36,441 nucleotides of DNA from Limnobaculum eriocheiris (GTDB lineage Bacteria; Pseudomonadota; Gammaproteobacteria; Enterobacterales; Enterobacteriaceae), in NCBI RefSeq assembly GCF_021010575.1, contig NZ_JAJNAG010000033.1:1-36441 (forward strand), written 5' to 3'. Each line of letters starts with the position of its first letter. Within the stretch, counting starts at the first letter, position 1. Below the pieces are notes generated by a model. The model was not told the DNA's origin. It ran no database searches and saw only the letters and a list, made by a program, of their open reading frames with translations. Positions 26,228 to 36,419 of this stretch are shown here, piece by piece. The position numbers and the translations under genes are program-made.

Positions 26228-26910
26228 CAAACTGTCGTCCTTTTTTTCAAATAAGTTACAAGTAAGGAGGCGGATAAACAGACAATAAAGTAGACGAAAC
26301 CAGCAAATAAAACCATCTCAATTTCGGTACCTGAAGTCTTACCGACGTTAGTCGCGCTACGGAAGAAGTCCGCCAGACCGATAACGTACACCAGTGCCGT
26401 ATCCTGAAACAGGATGATGCCCTGAGTCAGCAGCAGTGGCGTCATAGCTTTAAATGCCTGAGGCAGAATAATCAAACGCATGGATTGCCAGGGGGTCATA
26501 CCTAAAGCCAGCGCGGCGGAGTTTTGCCCTCTGGCAACGCTCTGTAAACCGGCACGAATAATTTCTGAATAATAAGCCGCTTCAAACAGAGAGAAGGCGA
26601 TCACTGCGGAGATAAAACGAATATCCGTTTGCGGTGACAGACCCAGAAACTTTTGTAGTATCTGAGGCACAATCAGATAGAACCACATCAGCACCATGAC
26701 CAGCGGTACCGAGCGGAAGGTATTAACATAAGCCGCAGCAATCCAACTAATCCAACGGAACGGCGGTGGTGCCAGACGGAAAATCGCTAATGCGGTTCCC
26801 CATGCGATACCAAATACAATTGCGCTGATAGCAATTTTCAGCGTAACCCACATACCCTCTAACAGATAAGGCATGCTTGGAATAATGGTACTCCAGTCAA
26901 ATTCAAGCAT
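26227..26910 (-). CDS. gltK: Glutamate/aspartate ABC transporter permease GltK
   Basis: An inner-membrane permease of about 227 residues with five helices and the conserved coupling loop around [20 protein letters not shown]. It pairs with GltJ to form the amino-acid channel. The frame begins ATG-ATG at 26913/26910, right after GGAGGAT. I prefer 26910 for spacing and because it aligns with the E. coli start. The first ATG overlaps the gltJ stop codon. Confidence 0.95.
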   Translation of the reverse strand: MLEFDWSTIIPSMPYLLEGMWVTLKIAISAIVFGIAWGTALAIFRLAPPPFRWISWIAAAYVNTFRSVPLVMVLMWFYLIVPQILQKFLGLSPQTDIRFISAVIAFSLFEAAYYSEIIRAGLQSVARGQNSAALALGMTPWQSMRLIILPQAFKAMTPLLLTQGIILFQDTALVYVIGLADFFRSATNVGKTSGTEIEMVLFAGFVYFIVCLSASLLVTYLKKRTTV

Positions 26911-26912
26911 CA

Positions 26913-27650
26913 TTATCCTCCAAAGGTGCCAGGCAGACGGGTTTTCTTCTCAACCAGCTTCATCAGTCGCATAACAATGATGTTAATCAGTACGTAAGCG
27001 ATGGTGACGGCGAGGAAGGATTCATAAGCGTAGCCGGAATATTCCAACAGCTTGTTTGCCTGCGCAGAAAGTTCAATCAGACCAATGGTTGATGCTACGG
27101 CAGAGTTTTTCACCATGTTAAGCATTTCAGAGGTCAAGGGTGGAATAATAATGCGATAAGCGTTAGGTAACAGCACATGGCGATATGCCTGAGGTAGGGT
27201 TAGCCCTAATGCCAGTGCGGCACCTCTTTGTCCACGAGGAAGTGATTGGATTGCGGTTCTGACCTGTTCACACACCCGGGCACCGGTAAAGAAACCCAGA
27301 CAGCAGACAGAGACCACAAAGAATTGGATATTTGGGTCCACTTCACCTTTAAACCAGTCACCAATAGATGCCGGTAATAACTCAGGCACCAACAGATACC
27401 AGATGAAAAATTGTACAATTAATGGCACGTTGCGAAAGAGTGCAACGTATAAAGTTCCCAATCCGGAAAGGACACGGTTAGGAACAGTGCGTAAAATACC
27501 AAACAGCGATCCCAGAATAAACGCCAGAATCCATGAGCATATGGACAGAGCTACCGTGACCTGAAAACCAGCCCATAGCCAATCCAGATAGGTAGTATTT
27601 CCAAACGGGGCTTGTTCTAAGAATATTCCCCAGTTCCAGTTTCCAAACAT
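26913..27650 (-). CDS. gltJ: Glutamate/aspartate ABC transporter permease GltJ
   Basis: A 245-residue permease, E. coli-like throughout (for example [17 protein letters not shown] at the start), with the EAA coupling loop [22 protein letters not shown]. It forms the transmembrane pore with GltK. It is separated from gltI by 97 bp containing a strong stem-loop (27680-27715), a usual place for lowering permease expression relative to the binding protein. Confidence 0.96.
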   Translation of the reverse strand: MFGNWNWGIFLEQAPFGNTTYLDWLWAGFQVTVALSICSWILAFILGSLFGILRTVPNRVLSGLGTLYVALFRNVPLIVQFFIWYLLVPELLPASIGDWFKGEVDPNIQFFVVSVCCLGFFTGARVCEQVRTAIQSLPRGQRGAALALGLTLPQAYRHVLLPNAYRIIIPPLTSEMLNMVKNSAVASTIGLIELSAQANKLLEYSGYAYESFLAVTIAYVLINIIVMRLMKLVEKKTRLPGTFGG

Positions 27651-27679
27651 AACTTAGCCCTTATTATTTCTTTTTATCG

Positions 27680-27715
27680 GCATCCCTTTACGCCAACGTG
27701 AGCGTAAAGGGTGCC
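27680..27715 (-). promoter_or_regulatory. Strong stem-loop between gltI and gltJ
   Basis: CCCTTTACGC (27684-27693) and GCGTAAAGGG (27702-27711) form a perfect 10-bp stem, extended by GGCA/TGCC with one bulged A. The RNA downstream is A-rich, not U-rich, so this is more likely a 3'-end-protecting or processing stem for gltI mRNA than a terminator. In E. coli and Salmonella the same interval yields the sRNA SroC; I cannot show that here. Confidence 0.65.
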
Positions 27716-27747
27716 AACCTAGAGCCGATAACTGCGATGTAACTCTG

Positions 27748-28644
27748 TTAGTTCAGGGCTTTATCGTTCGGTGCTTTAAACAGTTTTTTCATATCTTCTG
27801 ACAGTTCGAAGTTCATGTTCAGATTCTTCGGTGGAATAGGCTGCTTGAACCATTTGTCATAAGATTTCTCTGCTGCGCCAGAAGTTTGCGCTTGAGCAAT
27901 GGTTTCATCCATCAGCTTTTTAAACTGAGCATCGCCTTTACGCAGCATACAGCCATATGCTTCAAAAGATTGTGGCTTGGCAACAATTTCCCACTGATCG
28001 GGTTTCTTCGATTTTGCTCTTTCGCCCGCCAGTAAGGCATCGTCCATCATAAAGGCAACCGCACGACCGCTTTCCACGGTACGGAATGCATCACCATGGT
28101 CTTTAGCGCTGATAATTTTCATATTCAATTTATCAGTGTCGTTCAGTTTGTTCAGAATAGTTTCAGAGGTAGTGCCTGAGGTTACCGCCACGTTTTTATC
28201 TTTCAGATCGGTAAACTCTTTGATGCCAGAATCTTTTGTGGTCAGAAGGCGAGTACCGACCACAAACAGGGTGTTAGAGAAGTCAACTTGCTTCTGACGC
28301 TCTACGTTGTTGGTAGTTGAACCACATTCAAAATCAAAAGTACCGTTCTGCAGCAATGGAATGCGGTTTTGAGAAGTAATAGGAATTAATTTGACCTGAA
28401 GGTTTGGTAAGTCCAGTTTCTTCTTAACTGCTTCAACAATCAGATTTGAGTAGTCTTGTGAATAACCGACAACATTCTGCTGATTATCATAATAAGAGAA
28501 AGGAACAGAAGATTCCCGGTGACCAACGGTAATAACACCCGAGTCCTTGATCTTCTTCAGCGTACCGTCCAAATCCTCTGCGTGGAGCGCCGTACTTGTC
28601 AGACCCATTAAAACTAGCGGTAGTGCTAACTTGCGTAATTGCAT
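27748..28644 (-). CDS. gltI: Glutamate/aspartate periplasmic binding protein
   Basis: This 298-residue solute-binding protein has a signal peptide cleaved after LHA (residue 22). The mature protein has the family pattern GTLKKIKDSGVITVGHRESSVPFSY and VDFECGSTTNN. It captures L-glutamate and L-aspartate in the periplasm for GltJKL. AGGAG lies about six bases before the ATG. The 5'-UTR is CA-rich (ACAACATC, GATAACAATG), the kind of site bound by the sRNA GcvB in relatives; this is inferred only. Confidence 0.97.
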   Translation of the reverse strand: MQLRKLALPLVLMGLTSTALHAEDLDGTLKKIKDSGVITVGHRESSVPFSYYDNQQNVVGYSQDYSNLIVEAVKKKLDLPNLQVKLIPITSQNRIPLLQNGTFDFECGSTTNNVERQKQVDFSNTLFVVGTRLLTTKDSGIKEFTDLKDKNVAVTSGTTSETILNKLNDTDKLNMKIISAKDHGDAFRTVESGRAVAFMMDDALLAGERAKSKKPDQWEIVAKPQSFEAYGCMLRKGDAQFKKLMDETIAQAQTSGAAEKSYDKWFKQPIPPKNLNMNFELSEDMKKLFKAPNDKALN

Positions 28645-28733
28645 GACTTACTCCTTCATTGTTATCAGTATGATGTTGTAACCGTTTTTTGTAGCCCATC
28701 AGTCAATCCGAAGACCGCCAATGATGTAATTAA

Positions 28734-28762
28734 AATGTAGTTTAATGCTGTGTTTGTGTAAA
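28734..28762 (-). promoter_or_regulatory. Putative sigma-70 promoter of gltIJKL
   Basis: TTTACA (28762-28757) and TACATT (28739-28734) are separated by 17 bp, upstream of gltI on the minus strand. The transcript would start near 28727, with a leader of about 83 nt. No GG-N10-GC sigma-54 promoter was found between the NtrC-like boxes and gltI. Confidence 0.45.
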
Positions 28763-28790
28763 ACAATTAACACCTTGTTTACCAATAATT

Positions 28791-28857
28791 TGCACCATTA
28801 GTGAGCGAATTCACAGATATGCTTACTTTTAGTGCAAATATGCACCTTATTGGTGCG
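28791..28857 (-). promoter_or_regulatory. Cluster of NtrC-like boxes upstream of gltI
   Basis: TGCACCTTATTGGTGCG (28841-28857) closely fits the NtrC site consensus TGCAC-N5/7-GTGCA. A palindrome GTGCAAATATGCAC overlaps it at 28832-28845, and a half-matching TGCACCATTAGTGA lies at 28791-28804, exactly 50 bp from the first. The group sits about 30-95 bp upstream of the putative -35. It suggests nitrogen control of glutamate/aspartate uptake, or another regulator with the same half-site. Confidence 0.5.
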
Positions 28858-29006
28858 TGCCATCTTTAACAACCAGAAATTTCAGGATTATTTTCACCCT
28901 TTATCCGGCTTCAATAGATATGTAGCAAGGTACGTGCCAAGTCTGAGATATGTTAATTTTTTGTTTAAAATAGGTAGGGGCCAGTAAAAATCACCTGAAA
29001 AGAGCA

Positions 29007-29033
29007 GGCTACAGCAATAACTAATCTGTAGCC
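29007..29033 (-). terminator. Likely terminator after lnt
   Basis: GGCTACAG (29007-29014) and CTGTAGCC (29026-29033) form an 8-bp stem with an 11-nt loop, 10 nt beyond the lnt stop. The minus-strand sequence downstream is TGCTCTTTT, a modest U-tract. It closes the miaB/ybeZ-lnt side before the gltI promoter region. Confidence 0.6.
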
Positions 29034-29043
29034 CACTGAGTTT

Positions 29044-30573
29044 TTATTTTAAACGACGGGATAACAACCAGGCGCCACCGGCCAGTAATAGGGTAATTAA
29101 CCAGACCGGTAACGATCCCCAACGGGCATAAGGTGTCATACCGGTTGTTGGTGCAACCTTCACTTCCAGTACCTGACGCTTAAACTGTGGAATTTGGGCA
29201 ATTACATCACCGCTGGCATTAATCGCCGCCGTTACGCCATTGTTGGTGCCGCGTAGCATTGGGCGACCCAACTCTAAGGCTCTCATGCGTGCCATTTGGA
29301 AGTGCTGCAATGGACCAATGGAATCACCAAACCAGGCATCGTTAGAAATGGTTAACAGGAAGTCGGTATCCGGCTTAAAGTTATCCCTTACCTGCTGACC
29401 AATGATCACTTCATAGCAAATAACGCTGGTGATTTTATATCCGGCAACATCAATGGGTGCTTGCAGATAACTGCCTTCGCTAATGGATGACATTGGTAAA
29501 TCAAAGAAAGCCGCCAGCGGGCGCAGAATCGACTCAAAAGGGACATATTCACCAAAGATAACTAAATGGTGCTTATTATATCGGTTAGCGCCGCCATACT
29601 GATAAGGCTGCTGGTTGCCCAAGACAATCAGCGTATTGTAGTAATCAGAACGTTGTGGCGTGGTGCGGTAATCAATAATACCGGTAATCAGGGCTGAATT
29701 GTTTTCACGGAAATTTCTATCCAGCATGGATAAGAATGAGGCCTGTCTGGTTTCGATATCCGGAATTGCCGCTTCAGGCCAGATAATAATTCGCGATTTG
29801 CCAATATAAGGTCTGGACTCATTGACATAAGCTTCCAGCGTAGGCAGCAGATGGTCAGGGCTCCATTTTAACGACTGGGCAATATTCCCCTGTACTAAAG
29901 CTATATCAACGGTACGCTCTGGCTGTTCGGTAAACCATTGTACCTGCTTAAGCGGCCAGGGTAGCAGAATACAGAGCACGGCAATAACGCCGGGCAGAAT
30001 ATGGCGTTGGCAAATGGCAAAGACTAACAGACCGCTGATAGCAACCATCAGCATATTGATAGCATCAACGCCCAGCAGTGGTGCAATACCTTTTAACGGC
30101 CCATCTACCTGACTGTAGCCAAACTGCACCCAGGGAAATCCGGTAAAGACCCAGCCGCGTAGAAATTCAGTAACCTGCCAGAGAGCAGGGGCCGCCAGCG
30201 CCAGACGCCAGACGGTGGTATTCGGCCAAAAGCGGGCCAGTAACCAACCAAACAGCATCGGGTAAAGGGACAGATACGCCGCCAGCAGTAATACCAGACC
30301 AATACTGATGGGCATCGGCAGACCGCCAAACTGGTCGATGCTGACATAAACCCAGTGAATACCGGATAAAAACAGGCCTAACCCCCACCAAAAACCAACT
30401 GCCATGGCTTGTTTAGGCGTAAGGTTCAACGTCAGGGCAAGTAAGCCACACAGTGAAACCAGCGCCATTGGCCACAGGTCAAAAGGGGAGAGTGAAAGGG
30501 TGCCACAGGCACCTAAAATTAATGCCAGCGGCAATCTAATCCGCTGGGGATCAAAGATATGGGCTACAGTCAT
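29044..30573 (-). CDS. lnt: Apolipoprotein N-acyltransferase
   Basis: A 509-residue enzyme that adds the third acyl chain to the N-terminal Cys of lipoproteins in the inner membrane. Six or so N-terminal membrane helices are followed by a periplasmic nitrilase domain with the triad Glu267 (WPEAAIPD), Lys334 (RYNKHH) and Cys386 (VICYEV). A final helix near 487-505 completes the protein. It lies 7 nt downstream of ybeX (corC), as in E. coli. Confidence 0.97.
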   Translation of the reverse strand: MTVAHIFDPQRIRLPLALILGACGTLSLSPFDLWPMALVSLCGLLALTLNLTPKQAMAVGFWWGLGLFLSGIHWVYVSIDQFGGLPMPISIGLVLLLAAYLSLYPMLFGWLLARFWPNTTVWRLALAAPALWQVTEFLRGWVFTGFPWVQFGYSQVDGPLKGIAPLLGVDAINMLMVAISGLLVFAICQRHILPGVIAVLCILLPWPLKQVQWFTEQPERTVDIALVQGNIAQSLKWSPDHLLPTLEAYVNESRPYIGKSRIIIWPEAAIPDIETRQASFLSMLDRNFRENNSALITGIIDYRTTPQRSDYYNTLIVLGNQQPYQYGGANRYNKHHLVIFGEYVPFESILRPLAAFFDLPMSSISEGSYLQAPIDVAGYKITSVICYEVIIGQQVRDNFKPDTDFLLTISNDAWFGDSIGPLQHFQMARMRALELGRPMLRGTNNGVTAAINASGDVIAQIPQFKRQVLEVKVAPTTGMTPYARWGSLPVWLITLLLAGGAWLLSRRLK

Positions 30574-30580
30574 GTAATAT

Positions 30581-31459
30581 TTAATCTTCTAACTGTGGTT
30601 GTGGCGATTCATTAGGAATCGTGACGTGTACCTGAATAATGCGCCGGCTATCCGCCATAGCAACCTTAAACTGGTAACCCTCAATAGAAATGATCTCTCC
30701 CCGTGACGGCAGATGACCAAAGGCTTGCATAACCAGACCACCAATAGTATCAACCTCTTCATCACTGAAGTTGGTAGAGAAGACTTCATTAAACTCTTCT
30801 ATTGGCGTTAAGGCTCTGACGGTAAACGTATGTCGGCTTAACTGACGTACATCCCGGTCTTCTACATCGTCATATTCATCCTCGATCTCACCAACAATCA
30901 ATTCAAGAATGTCTTCAATGGTTACCAAACCGGAAACGCCGCCAAATTCATCAACCACAATCGCCATATGATAACGTTGTGAGCGAAACTCTTTCAGCAT
31001 GCGGTCAACGCGCTTACTTTCGGGTACCACTACCGCCGGGCGAAGAACCTGATCGATAGTGAAAGGCTGAGAATCTTTACTCATAAATGGCAATAAATCT
31101 TTTGCCATTAAAATGCCTTCAATATGGTCTTTGTCTTCGCTGATGACCGGAAAGCGTGAGTGGGCTGATTCAATAATCACATCCAGACACTCTTCCAGCG
31201 GCTGATTACGTTTTAGGGTAATCATCTGGGAACGGGGGATCATAATATCGCGAACGCGTTGTTCAGCGATATCCATGACACCTTCCAGCATATCGCGGGT
31301 ATCAGGATCGATAAGTTCGTTTTGTTCTGAATCGCGGATAAGTTCGACTAAGTCGCCGCGGTTTTTAGGCTCGCCATGAAAAAACTGGCCAAGAATCAGT
31401 GAAAAAAAGCCCTTTTTGGGTCCCGGGCTATCGTTACTTTGTGAATGATCGTCGCTCAT
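30581..31459 (-). CDS. ybeX: YbeX (CorC), CBS-domain ribosome-maturation/ion-transport protein
   Basis: A 292-residue cytoplasmic protein with a CBS pair (about 67-190; [14 protein letters not shown] and [17 protein letters not shown]) and a C-terminal CorC/HlyC domain (about 205-283). Historically it was called a magnesium/cobalt efflux protein. Genetic work in E. coli also links YbeX to rRNA processing, which fits its place between ybeY and lnt. No membrane segment is visible. Confidence 0.95.
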   Translation of the reverse strand: MSDDHSQSNDSPGPKKGFFSLILGQFFHGEPKNRGDLVELIRDSEQNELIDPDTRDMLEGVMDIAEQRVRDIMIPRSQMITLKRNQPLEECLDVIIESAHSRFPVISEDKDHIEGILMAKDLLPFMSKDSQPFTIDQVLRPAVVVPESKRVDRMLKEFRSQRYHMAIVVDEFGGVSGLVTIEDILELIVGEIEDEYDDVEDRDVRQLSRHTFTVRALTPIEEFNEVFSTNFSDEEVDTIGGLVMQAFGHLPSRGEIISIEGYQFKVAMADSRRIIQVHVTIPNESPQPQLED

Positions 31460-31477
31460 GCATTCTTTATTAGTTAG

Positions 31478-31951
31478 TTAGACTGCGTCTTTTTCCGAGG
31501 CGTAAGGGTCAGGATAACCTAACTCTTGCATAATCTCAGTTTCTAAAGACTCCATTTCTTCCGCATCATCATCAATGATGTGATCATACCCTAACAGATG
31601 GAGGCTACCATGAACAACCATATGAGCCCAATGTGCGAGTAAAATCTTATTTTGTTCATCCGCTTCCTTCTCTACGACCTGGCGACAGATGACCAAATCC
31701 CCCAACAGCGGCATTTCCATACCGGGTGGGGCCTCAAAAGGAAATGATAGCACATTGGTCGGCTTATCCATTCCCCTATAGGTATGATTAAGCTGGTGGC
31801 TCTCTTCAATATCCACCAGACGGACAGTAACTTCTGCCTCCAACTGGAAAGGAAGTACCGCCGCATCCAGCCAGCGTTGAATCTCTTGCTCATCAGGTAA
31901 TCCCTGAGTATTCTCGCAGGCTATCTGTAAATCTAAAATAACATGGTCCAT
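31478..31951 (-). CDS. ybeY: Endoribonuclease YbeY, 16S rRNA 3'-end maturation
   Basis: A 157-residue zinc metallo-RNase needed for 16S rRNA 3'-end maturation and ribosome quality control. The metal site [11 protein letters not shown] supplies His114, His118 and His124. The sequence TNVLSFPFE is also typical of the family. It lies 12 nt downstream of ybeZ and 18 nt upstream of ybeX. Confidence 0.97.
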   Translation of the reverse strand: MDHVILDLQIACENTQGLPDEQEIQRWLDAAVLPFQLEAEVTVRLVDIEESHQLNHTYRGMDKPTNVLSFPFEAPPGMEMPLLGDLVICRQVVEKEADEQNKILLAHWAHMVVHGSLHLLGYDHIIDDDAEEMESLETEIMQELGYPDPYASEKDAV

Positions 31952-31963
31952 ATCTGCCTTCGA

Positions 31964-33019
31964 TTATTGCGCGTCGGGCTCAGAGATTTGCTGATATTCG
32001 CGTTTGCGTTGCTCGGCCAGCGCATCTTTACGTTTCTGGTCTTCGGCTTCCCATTCTTCATAGGCGATAACGATACGGGCGACCACCGGGTGTCTGACCA
32101 CGTCTTCACTATGAAAGAAGTTAAAGCTGATTTCATCAACGTTGGATAATACCTCAATCGCGTGACGCAAACCGGACTTTTGATTTCGCGGCAGGTCGAT
32201 TTGTGTGACATCACCGGTGATCACTGCCTTAGAGTTAAATCCAATGCGGGTCAGGAACATCTTCATTTGTTCAATGGAGGTGTTCTGGCTTTCATCCAGA
32301 ATAATAAACGCATCGTTTAATGTACGGCCACGCATATAGGCCAGAGGAGCCACCTCGATAACGTTACGCTCCATCAGTTTTTCGACCCGTTCAAAACCCA
32401 GCATTTCAAACAGTGCGTCATATAATGGACGCAGGTAAGGGTCAACTTTCTGGCTTAAGTCACCGGGCAGGAACCCCAGCTTTTCTCCGGCCTCAACGGC
32501 CGGCCGGGTGAGCAATATTCTGCGGATCTCCTGACGTTCCAGCGCATCAACCGCTGCGGCAACCGCCAGATAGGTTTTACCCGTACCGGCAGGACCAATA
32601 CCAAAGGTAATGTCATGGTCGAGAATATTGGCAATATACTGAGCCTGGTTTGGCGTGCGGGGTTTAATCATTCCCCGCTTGGTTTTGATGATCACCGCTT
32701 TGCCATACTCAGGTACTGAATCGGCAATTTGTTCTAAAACGCCGGACTCTTTAATGGCTAAATGTATTTGGTCGGGTTCAATATCAGGAATGATTCCGCG
32801 TATTGGCGCGGTATCCACATAAAGCGTAAGAAGAATATCTTTAGCCACCTCAACACAGGAAGCTTTGCCAACCAGAGTAAATCGATTATCGCGACGGTTG
32901 ATTTCAATACCAAGGCGCCGTTCCAACTGTTTGATATTGTCATCAAATGGACCGCATAAGCTCTTCAGGCGCTCGTTGTCTACGGGTTCCAGTGAAACTT
33001 CCAGAGTATCAATCTTCAA
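31964..33019 (-). CDS. ybeZ: PhoH-like ATPase YbeZ
   Basis: A 351-residue P-loop NTPase with Walker A GPAGTGKT (142-149) and Walker B FIILDESQN (near 234-242). The N-terminal region resembles an RNA-binding KH-like fold. It partners YbeY in rRNA processing. The opening 25 residues and the CGPFDDNIKQLERRLGIE block are E. coli-like. It is the first gene of ybeZ-ybeY-ybeX-lnt. Confidence 0.96.
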   Translation of the reverse strand: MKIDTLEVSLEPVDNERLKSLCGPFDDNIKQLERRLGIEINRRDNRFTLVGKASCVEVAKDILLTLYVDTAPIRGIIPDIEPDQIHLAIKESGVLEQIADSVPEYGKAVIIKTKRGMIKPRTPNQAQYIANILDHDITFGIGPAGTGKTYLAVAAAVDALERQEIRRILLTRPAVEAGEKLGFLPGDLSQKVDPYLRPLYDALFEMLGFERVEKLMERNVIEVAPLAYMRGRTLNDAFIILDESQNTSIEQMKMFLTRIGFNSKAVITGDVTQIDLPRNQKSGLRHAIEVLSNVDEISFNFFHSEDVVRHPVVARIVIAYEEWEAEDQKRKDALAEQRKREYQQISEPDAQ

Positions 33020-33186
33020 GTAGTACCTCTTAATCTCGCGATGTGATTAATGAATAAGAATGCTTTTTATACAGCGCTATTTATCTTTAATTATAGATAA
33101 CTTACATCATTATTCATGTGGGATCTCAAATTCGCAACTATTGAAATAAATTCGATAAAATCACGTTTATGGAGAAACGGAATGAG

Positions 33187-33378
33187 TCAGTGGCCACCGC
33201 CGGTTGCCGTAATACACTGATAGAGGAACCAGGCAACTGAGCAGGCGGCTACGGCAGCCAGAATAAACAGAATGACCAGAACGGGAGATGAGCGTTTATT
33301 GATATAAAACAGCAAGACCCCCAAAACCAGCAGCAAAATACACAGTAAGCCGATGGTTGGTAGAATGATCATGCCCAT
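33187..33378 (-). CDS. 63-residue membrane protein between miaB and ybeZ
   Basis: A small protein with two predicted transmembrane helices (about 5-25 and 33-53), a basic turn (NKRSS) between them and a glycine-rich, His-ending tail. AGGGAA lies seven bases before the ATG, which supports translation. It is on the same strand as miaB and ybeZ, after the miaB terminator, with 167 bp to ybeZ. E. coli has no gene here as far as I recall. Family and function are unknown. Confidence 0.6.
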   Translation of the reverse strand: MGMIILPTIGLLCILLLVLGVLLFYINKRSSPVLVILFILAAVAACSVAWFLYQCITATGGGH

Positions 33379-33439
33379 GTTTGACTTTCCCTGTGTCTGA
33401 TTAACGCTAAATATGGTAAAGAGATAAGCTATTTTAAAA

Positions 33440-33475
33440 CATCATGGCAATCAGTCGCTGCTGCTTACCATGATG
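33440..33475 (-). terminator. Terminator after miaB
   Basis: CATCATGG (33440-33447) pairs with CCATGATG (33468-33475) across a 20-nt loop. On the minus strand TTTT follows immediately, 21 nt beyond the miaB stop. Confidence 0.65.
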
Positions 33476-33495
33476 CTTTAATACGAAAAGCGACC

Positions 33496-34923
33496 TTATT
33501 GAGGCTGATAAACACCTACGCCTAAGTCATCTTCTTTACGGGTACGGGCAATCACCTCTTCTGGTGATGCCTGAACGCGTAGGTTCATCTGATCTTCGGT
33601 TCTTACCAGCTTACCGCGCAGGGAGTTGGTATAAACATCGACAATTTCTACGTCAACAAATTTACCAATCATATCCGGAGTGCCTTCAAAGTTAACCACC
33701 CGGTTATTCTCGGTACGGCCGGACAGCTCCATAACGCTTTTACGTGATGTGCCTTCTACTAAGATTCGTTGAATACTGCCTTGCATACGACGGCTGTACT
33801 GCATGGCCTGCTGATTGATTCGTTCCTGTAGAATGTACAGACGCTGCTTTTTTTCATCTTCCGAGACATCATCTACCATATCGGCCGCCGGTGTTCCCGG
33901 ACGGGCGGAGAAGATAAAGCTATAGCTCATATCGAAATCAACATCGGCAATCAGCTTCATGGTTTGTTCGAAGTCTTGCAGGGTTTCACCCGGGAAGCCA
34001 ACGATAAAGTCAGAGCTGATTTGCAGGTCCGGACGCGCCGCACGCAGTTTGCGAATAATGGCTTTATATTCCAGCGCGGTATGGGTTCTGCCCATCATAT
34101 TTAAAACGCGGTCAGAACCGCTTTGTACCGGAAGATGCAGGAAGCTAACCAGCTCAGGGGTATCTTTGTACACTTCAATGATATCGTCAGTGAACTCAAT
34201 GGGATGGCTGGTTGTAAAGCGAATACGGTCAATACCATCGATACTGGCCACTAAACGTAGCAGGTCTGCAAAGGTACAGATACCGCCGTCAAAAGCGGGG
34301 CCCCGGTAGGCATTAACGTTTTGGCCCAGCAGATTTACTTCCCGCACGCCTTGTGCGGCCAACTGTGCGATTTCGAATAACACATCATCGCTCGGGCGGC
34401 TCACTTCTTCACCGCGGGTATAAGGCACCACGCAGTAAGTACAATATTTGTTGCAGCCTTCCATAATGGAAACGAAAGCGGTAGGGCCTTCGGCTTTAGG
34501 CTCTGGTAAACGATCGAATTTCTCGATTTCCGGAAAGCTGATATCAACCACCGGACTGCGGGTACCGCTGGCTTTATTGATCATTTCCGGCAGACGATGC
34601 AGGGTTTGCGGCCCAAAAATTACATCGACAAAAGGTGCGCGTTGACGGATGTGATCCCCTTCCTGAGATGCCACACACCCACCGACGCCAATAATAATGT
34701 CGGGCCTGGTGTCTTTAAATGATTTCCAGCGACCAAGCTGATGGAATACCTTTTCCTGCGCTTTTTCACGAATAGAGCAGGTGTTCAGCAATAGAACATC
34801 CGCCTCTTCAGCATCTTCGGTCAGCTGATAGCCATGGGTGCTTCCCAGTAAATCGGCCATTTTAGATGAATCGTATTCGTTCATCTGACAGCCCCAGGTT
34901 TTTATATACAGTTTCTTGGTCAT
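33496..34923 (-). CDS. miaB: tRNA-2-methylthio-N6-dimethylallyladenosine synthase
   Basis: A 475-residue radical-SAM methylthiotransferase that converts i6A37 of tRNAs to ms2i6A37. The N-terminal UPF0004 domain has Cys12, Cys49 and Cys83 for the auxiliary cluster. The radical-SAM CX3CX2C is at 157, 161 and 164 (CNKYCTYC), and a TRAM domain closes the protein (about 378-441). It is divergent from ubiF, 157 bp away, as in E. coli. Confidence 0.97.
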   Translation of the reverse strand: MTKKLYIKTWGCQMNEYDSSKMADLLGSTHGYQLTEDAEEADVLLLNTCSIREKAQEKVFHQLGRWKSFKDTRPDIIIGVGGCVASQEGDHIRQRAPFVDVIFGPQTLHRLPEMINKASGTRSPVVDISFPEIEKFDRLPEPKAEGPTAFVSIMEGCNKYCTYCVVPYTRGEEVSRPSDDVLFEIAQLAAQGVREVNLLGQNVNAYRGPAFDGGICTFADLLRLVASIDGIDRIRFTTSHPIEFTDDIIEVYKDTPELVSFLHLPVQSGSDRVLNMMGRTHTALEYKAIIRKLRAARPDLQISSDFIVGFPGETLQDFEQTMKLIADVDFDMSYSFIFSARPGTPAADMVDDVSEDEKKQRLYILQERINQQAMQYSRRMQGSIQRILVEGTSRKSVMELSGRTENNRVVNFEGTPDMIGKFVDVEIVDVYTNSLRGKLVRTEDQMNLRVQASPEEVIARTRKEDDLGVGVYQPQ

Positions 34924-35080
34924 AGACTCGCTACTCAGTACAGGTTAAACCCTATGCAGGGCGCGTATTGTAATAGTTTGTTGTTCCCGTGACCAGCTTA
35001 AGGATCGCTTCAACGCTGAAGGAATTGTAAAAATCCGGTACACTCTGTGGCAGTAAGGATTAGCGCGGTGTGATAACAAG

Positions 35081-36271
35081 ATGAAAAAAACAATAAAACA
35101 GTATGATGCCATTGTTGTCGGCGGTGGAATGGTTGGCGCAGCGACTGCCCTTGGTTTAGTTCAAGCCGGCTGGTCGGTGGCGCTAGTCGAACATGACAGC
35201 CCGGCGGCTTTTTCTCCCGACAGTGAACCCGATGTACGGGTTTCAGCCATTGGTTGTACTTCAGTTAATCTGCTAAAGCGATTAGGTGCATGGGATAATA
35301 TTGCATCCATGCGGATTACCCCTTACCGCAAGCTGGAAACCTGGGAGTGGAACGAGTCTAAAGTGGTCTTTGATGCCGTTTCGCTATCATTGCCTGAGCT
35401 GGGCTATATGGTAGAGAACCGACTCATTCAACTGGGTTTATGGCAACAGTTTGAGCATTGGCCTTCATTAGCATTACATTGTCCTGCTCGCTTAGTTTCG
35501 GTTATGCCATCAGAATCTGATGCAACAATGAAACTGGTGAGATTGGATAATGGCGAATGCCTGAGTGCGCCATTAGTCATTGGGGCAGACGGCGCAGACT
35601 CTGCGGTAAGAAAGTTTGCCGGTATCGGATTAACCGGCTGGCAATATCGTCAGTCCTGTATGCTGATAACCGTTGAGACTCAGCAGCCTCAGCAAGATGT
35701 AACCTGGCAGCAATTTTACCCTTCAGGCCCGCGTGCTTTTTTACCGCTGTTTGGACAATACGCCTCTCTGGTGTGGTATGACTCCCCATCACGTATTCGC
35801 CAGTTGCAATCGCTCTCTATGACAGAGCTGGAGAAAGAGGTTCTGCGCGAATTCCCACAGCGTCTGGGGACGGTAAAAGTGAAAGCCGCAGGATCATTTC
35901 CGTTAATTCGCCGCCATGCTCAACGTTATTATCAATCGGGTACGGTACTGGTAGGGGATTCAGCCCATACCATTAATCCTCTGGCGGGGCAGGGGGTTAA
36001 TTTAGGCTATCGTGATGTGGATTGCTTATTACAGGTATTGCTGGAAGCGCGTAAGACAGGGGAAGCGTATGGTTCTGATGCGGTTTTAAGCCGTTACCAG
36101 CGCTGGCGCTACCCGGATAACTTACTGATGCAGTCCGGTATGGATTTATTCTATAAGGCTTTCAGTAATCAGTTACCGCCGCTGCGTTTGGTTCGCAATC
36201 TGGCGTTAATGGCGGCAGAACGTTCCGGTAAGCTCAAACAATGGGCATTGAAATATGCACTGGGGCTGTAG
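35081..36271 (+). CDS. ubiF: 3-demethoxyubiquinol 3-hydroxylase (flavoprotein)
   Basis: A 396-residue FAD monooxygenase that hydroxylates C6 of the demethoxyubiquinone ring in ubiquinone synthesis. The dinucleotide fold IVVGGGMVGAATALGL lies at 11-26, and the second FAD motif VLVGDSAHTINPLAGQGVN lies near 290-308. UbiF rather than UbiH or VisC is indicated by position: it is divergent from miaB, exactly as in E. coli, where a tRNA cluster follows. Here the next 50 bp lead into an IS end instead. Confidence 0.95.
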   Translation: MKKTIKQYDAIVVGGGMVGAATALGLVQAGWSVALVEHDSPAAFSPDSEPDVRVSAIGCTSVNLLKRLGAWDNIASMRITPYRKLETWEWNESKVVFDAVSLSLPELGYMVENRLIQLGLWQQFEHWPSLALHCPARLVSVMPSESDATMKLVRLDNGECLSAPLVIGADGADSAVRKFAGIGLTGWQYRQSCMLITVETQQPQQDVTWQQFYPSGPRAFLPLFGQYASLVWYDSPSRIRQLQSLSMTELEKEVLREFPQRLGTVKVKAAGSFPLIRRHAQRYYQSGTVLVGDSAHTINPLAGQGVNLGYRDVDCLLQVLLEARKTGEAYGSDAVLSRYQRWRYPDNLLMQSGMDLFYKAFSNQLPPLRLVRNLALMAAERSGKLKQWALKYALGL

Positions 36272-36353
36272 TTGCCAGACGATGCTGAATGACAGATAAA
36301 AAAAAACTCGCTGATGCGCTGAGGAATCCCCAGTAATGAGCAGGTAAAAAAAG

Positions 36354-36419
36354 ACAGGCATAGAGTTTTGTGATCTACTGATTGTGCTATCAATTCAATG
36401 AGATCACCTCTATGCCTGT
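36354..36419 (+). promoter_or_regulatory. Hairpin occluding the putative transposase start codon
   Basis: ACAGGCATAGAG (36354-36365) pairs with CTCTATGCCTGT (36408-36419), and TGATCT (36371-36376) with AGATCA (36401-36406). The 3' arm contains the ATG at 36412. Transcripts entering from the flanking DNA would fold and hide the start codon, as described for IS10 and IS50. Confidence 0.5.

Noticed and set aside
27660-27830. Possible SroC small RNA at the 3' end of gltI
   Set aside because: A strong stem-loop is present, but it is followed by A-rich rather than U-rich RNA. I cannot see a terminator or align it to known SroC, so only the stem was annotated.
28645-28860. sigma-54 promoter for gltI
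   Set aside because: No GG-N10-GC with acceptable flanks was found on the minus strand downstream of the NtrC-like boxes.
36310-36318. Target site duplication of the right-hand IS (9 bp before 36319)
   Set aside because: Only one end is visible, and the 9-mer does not fit the IS10 target consensus in register, so a duplication cannot be claimed.
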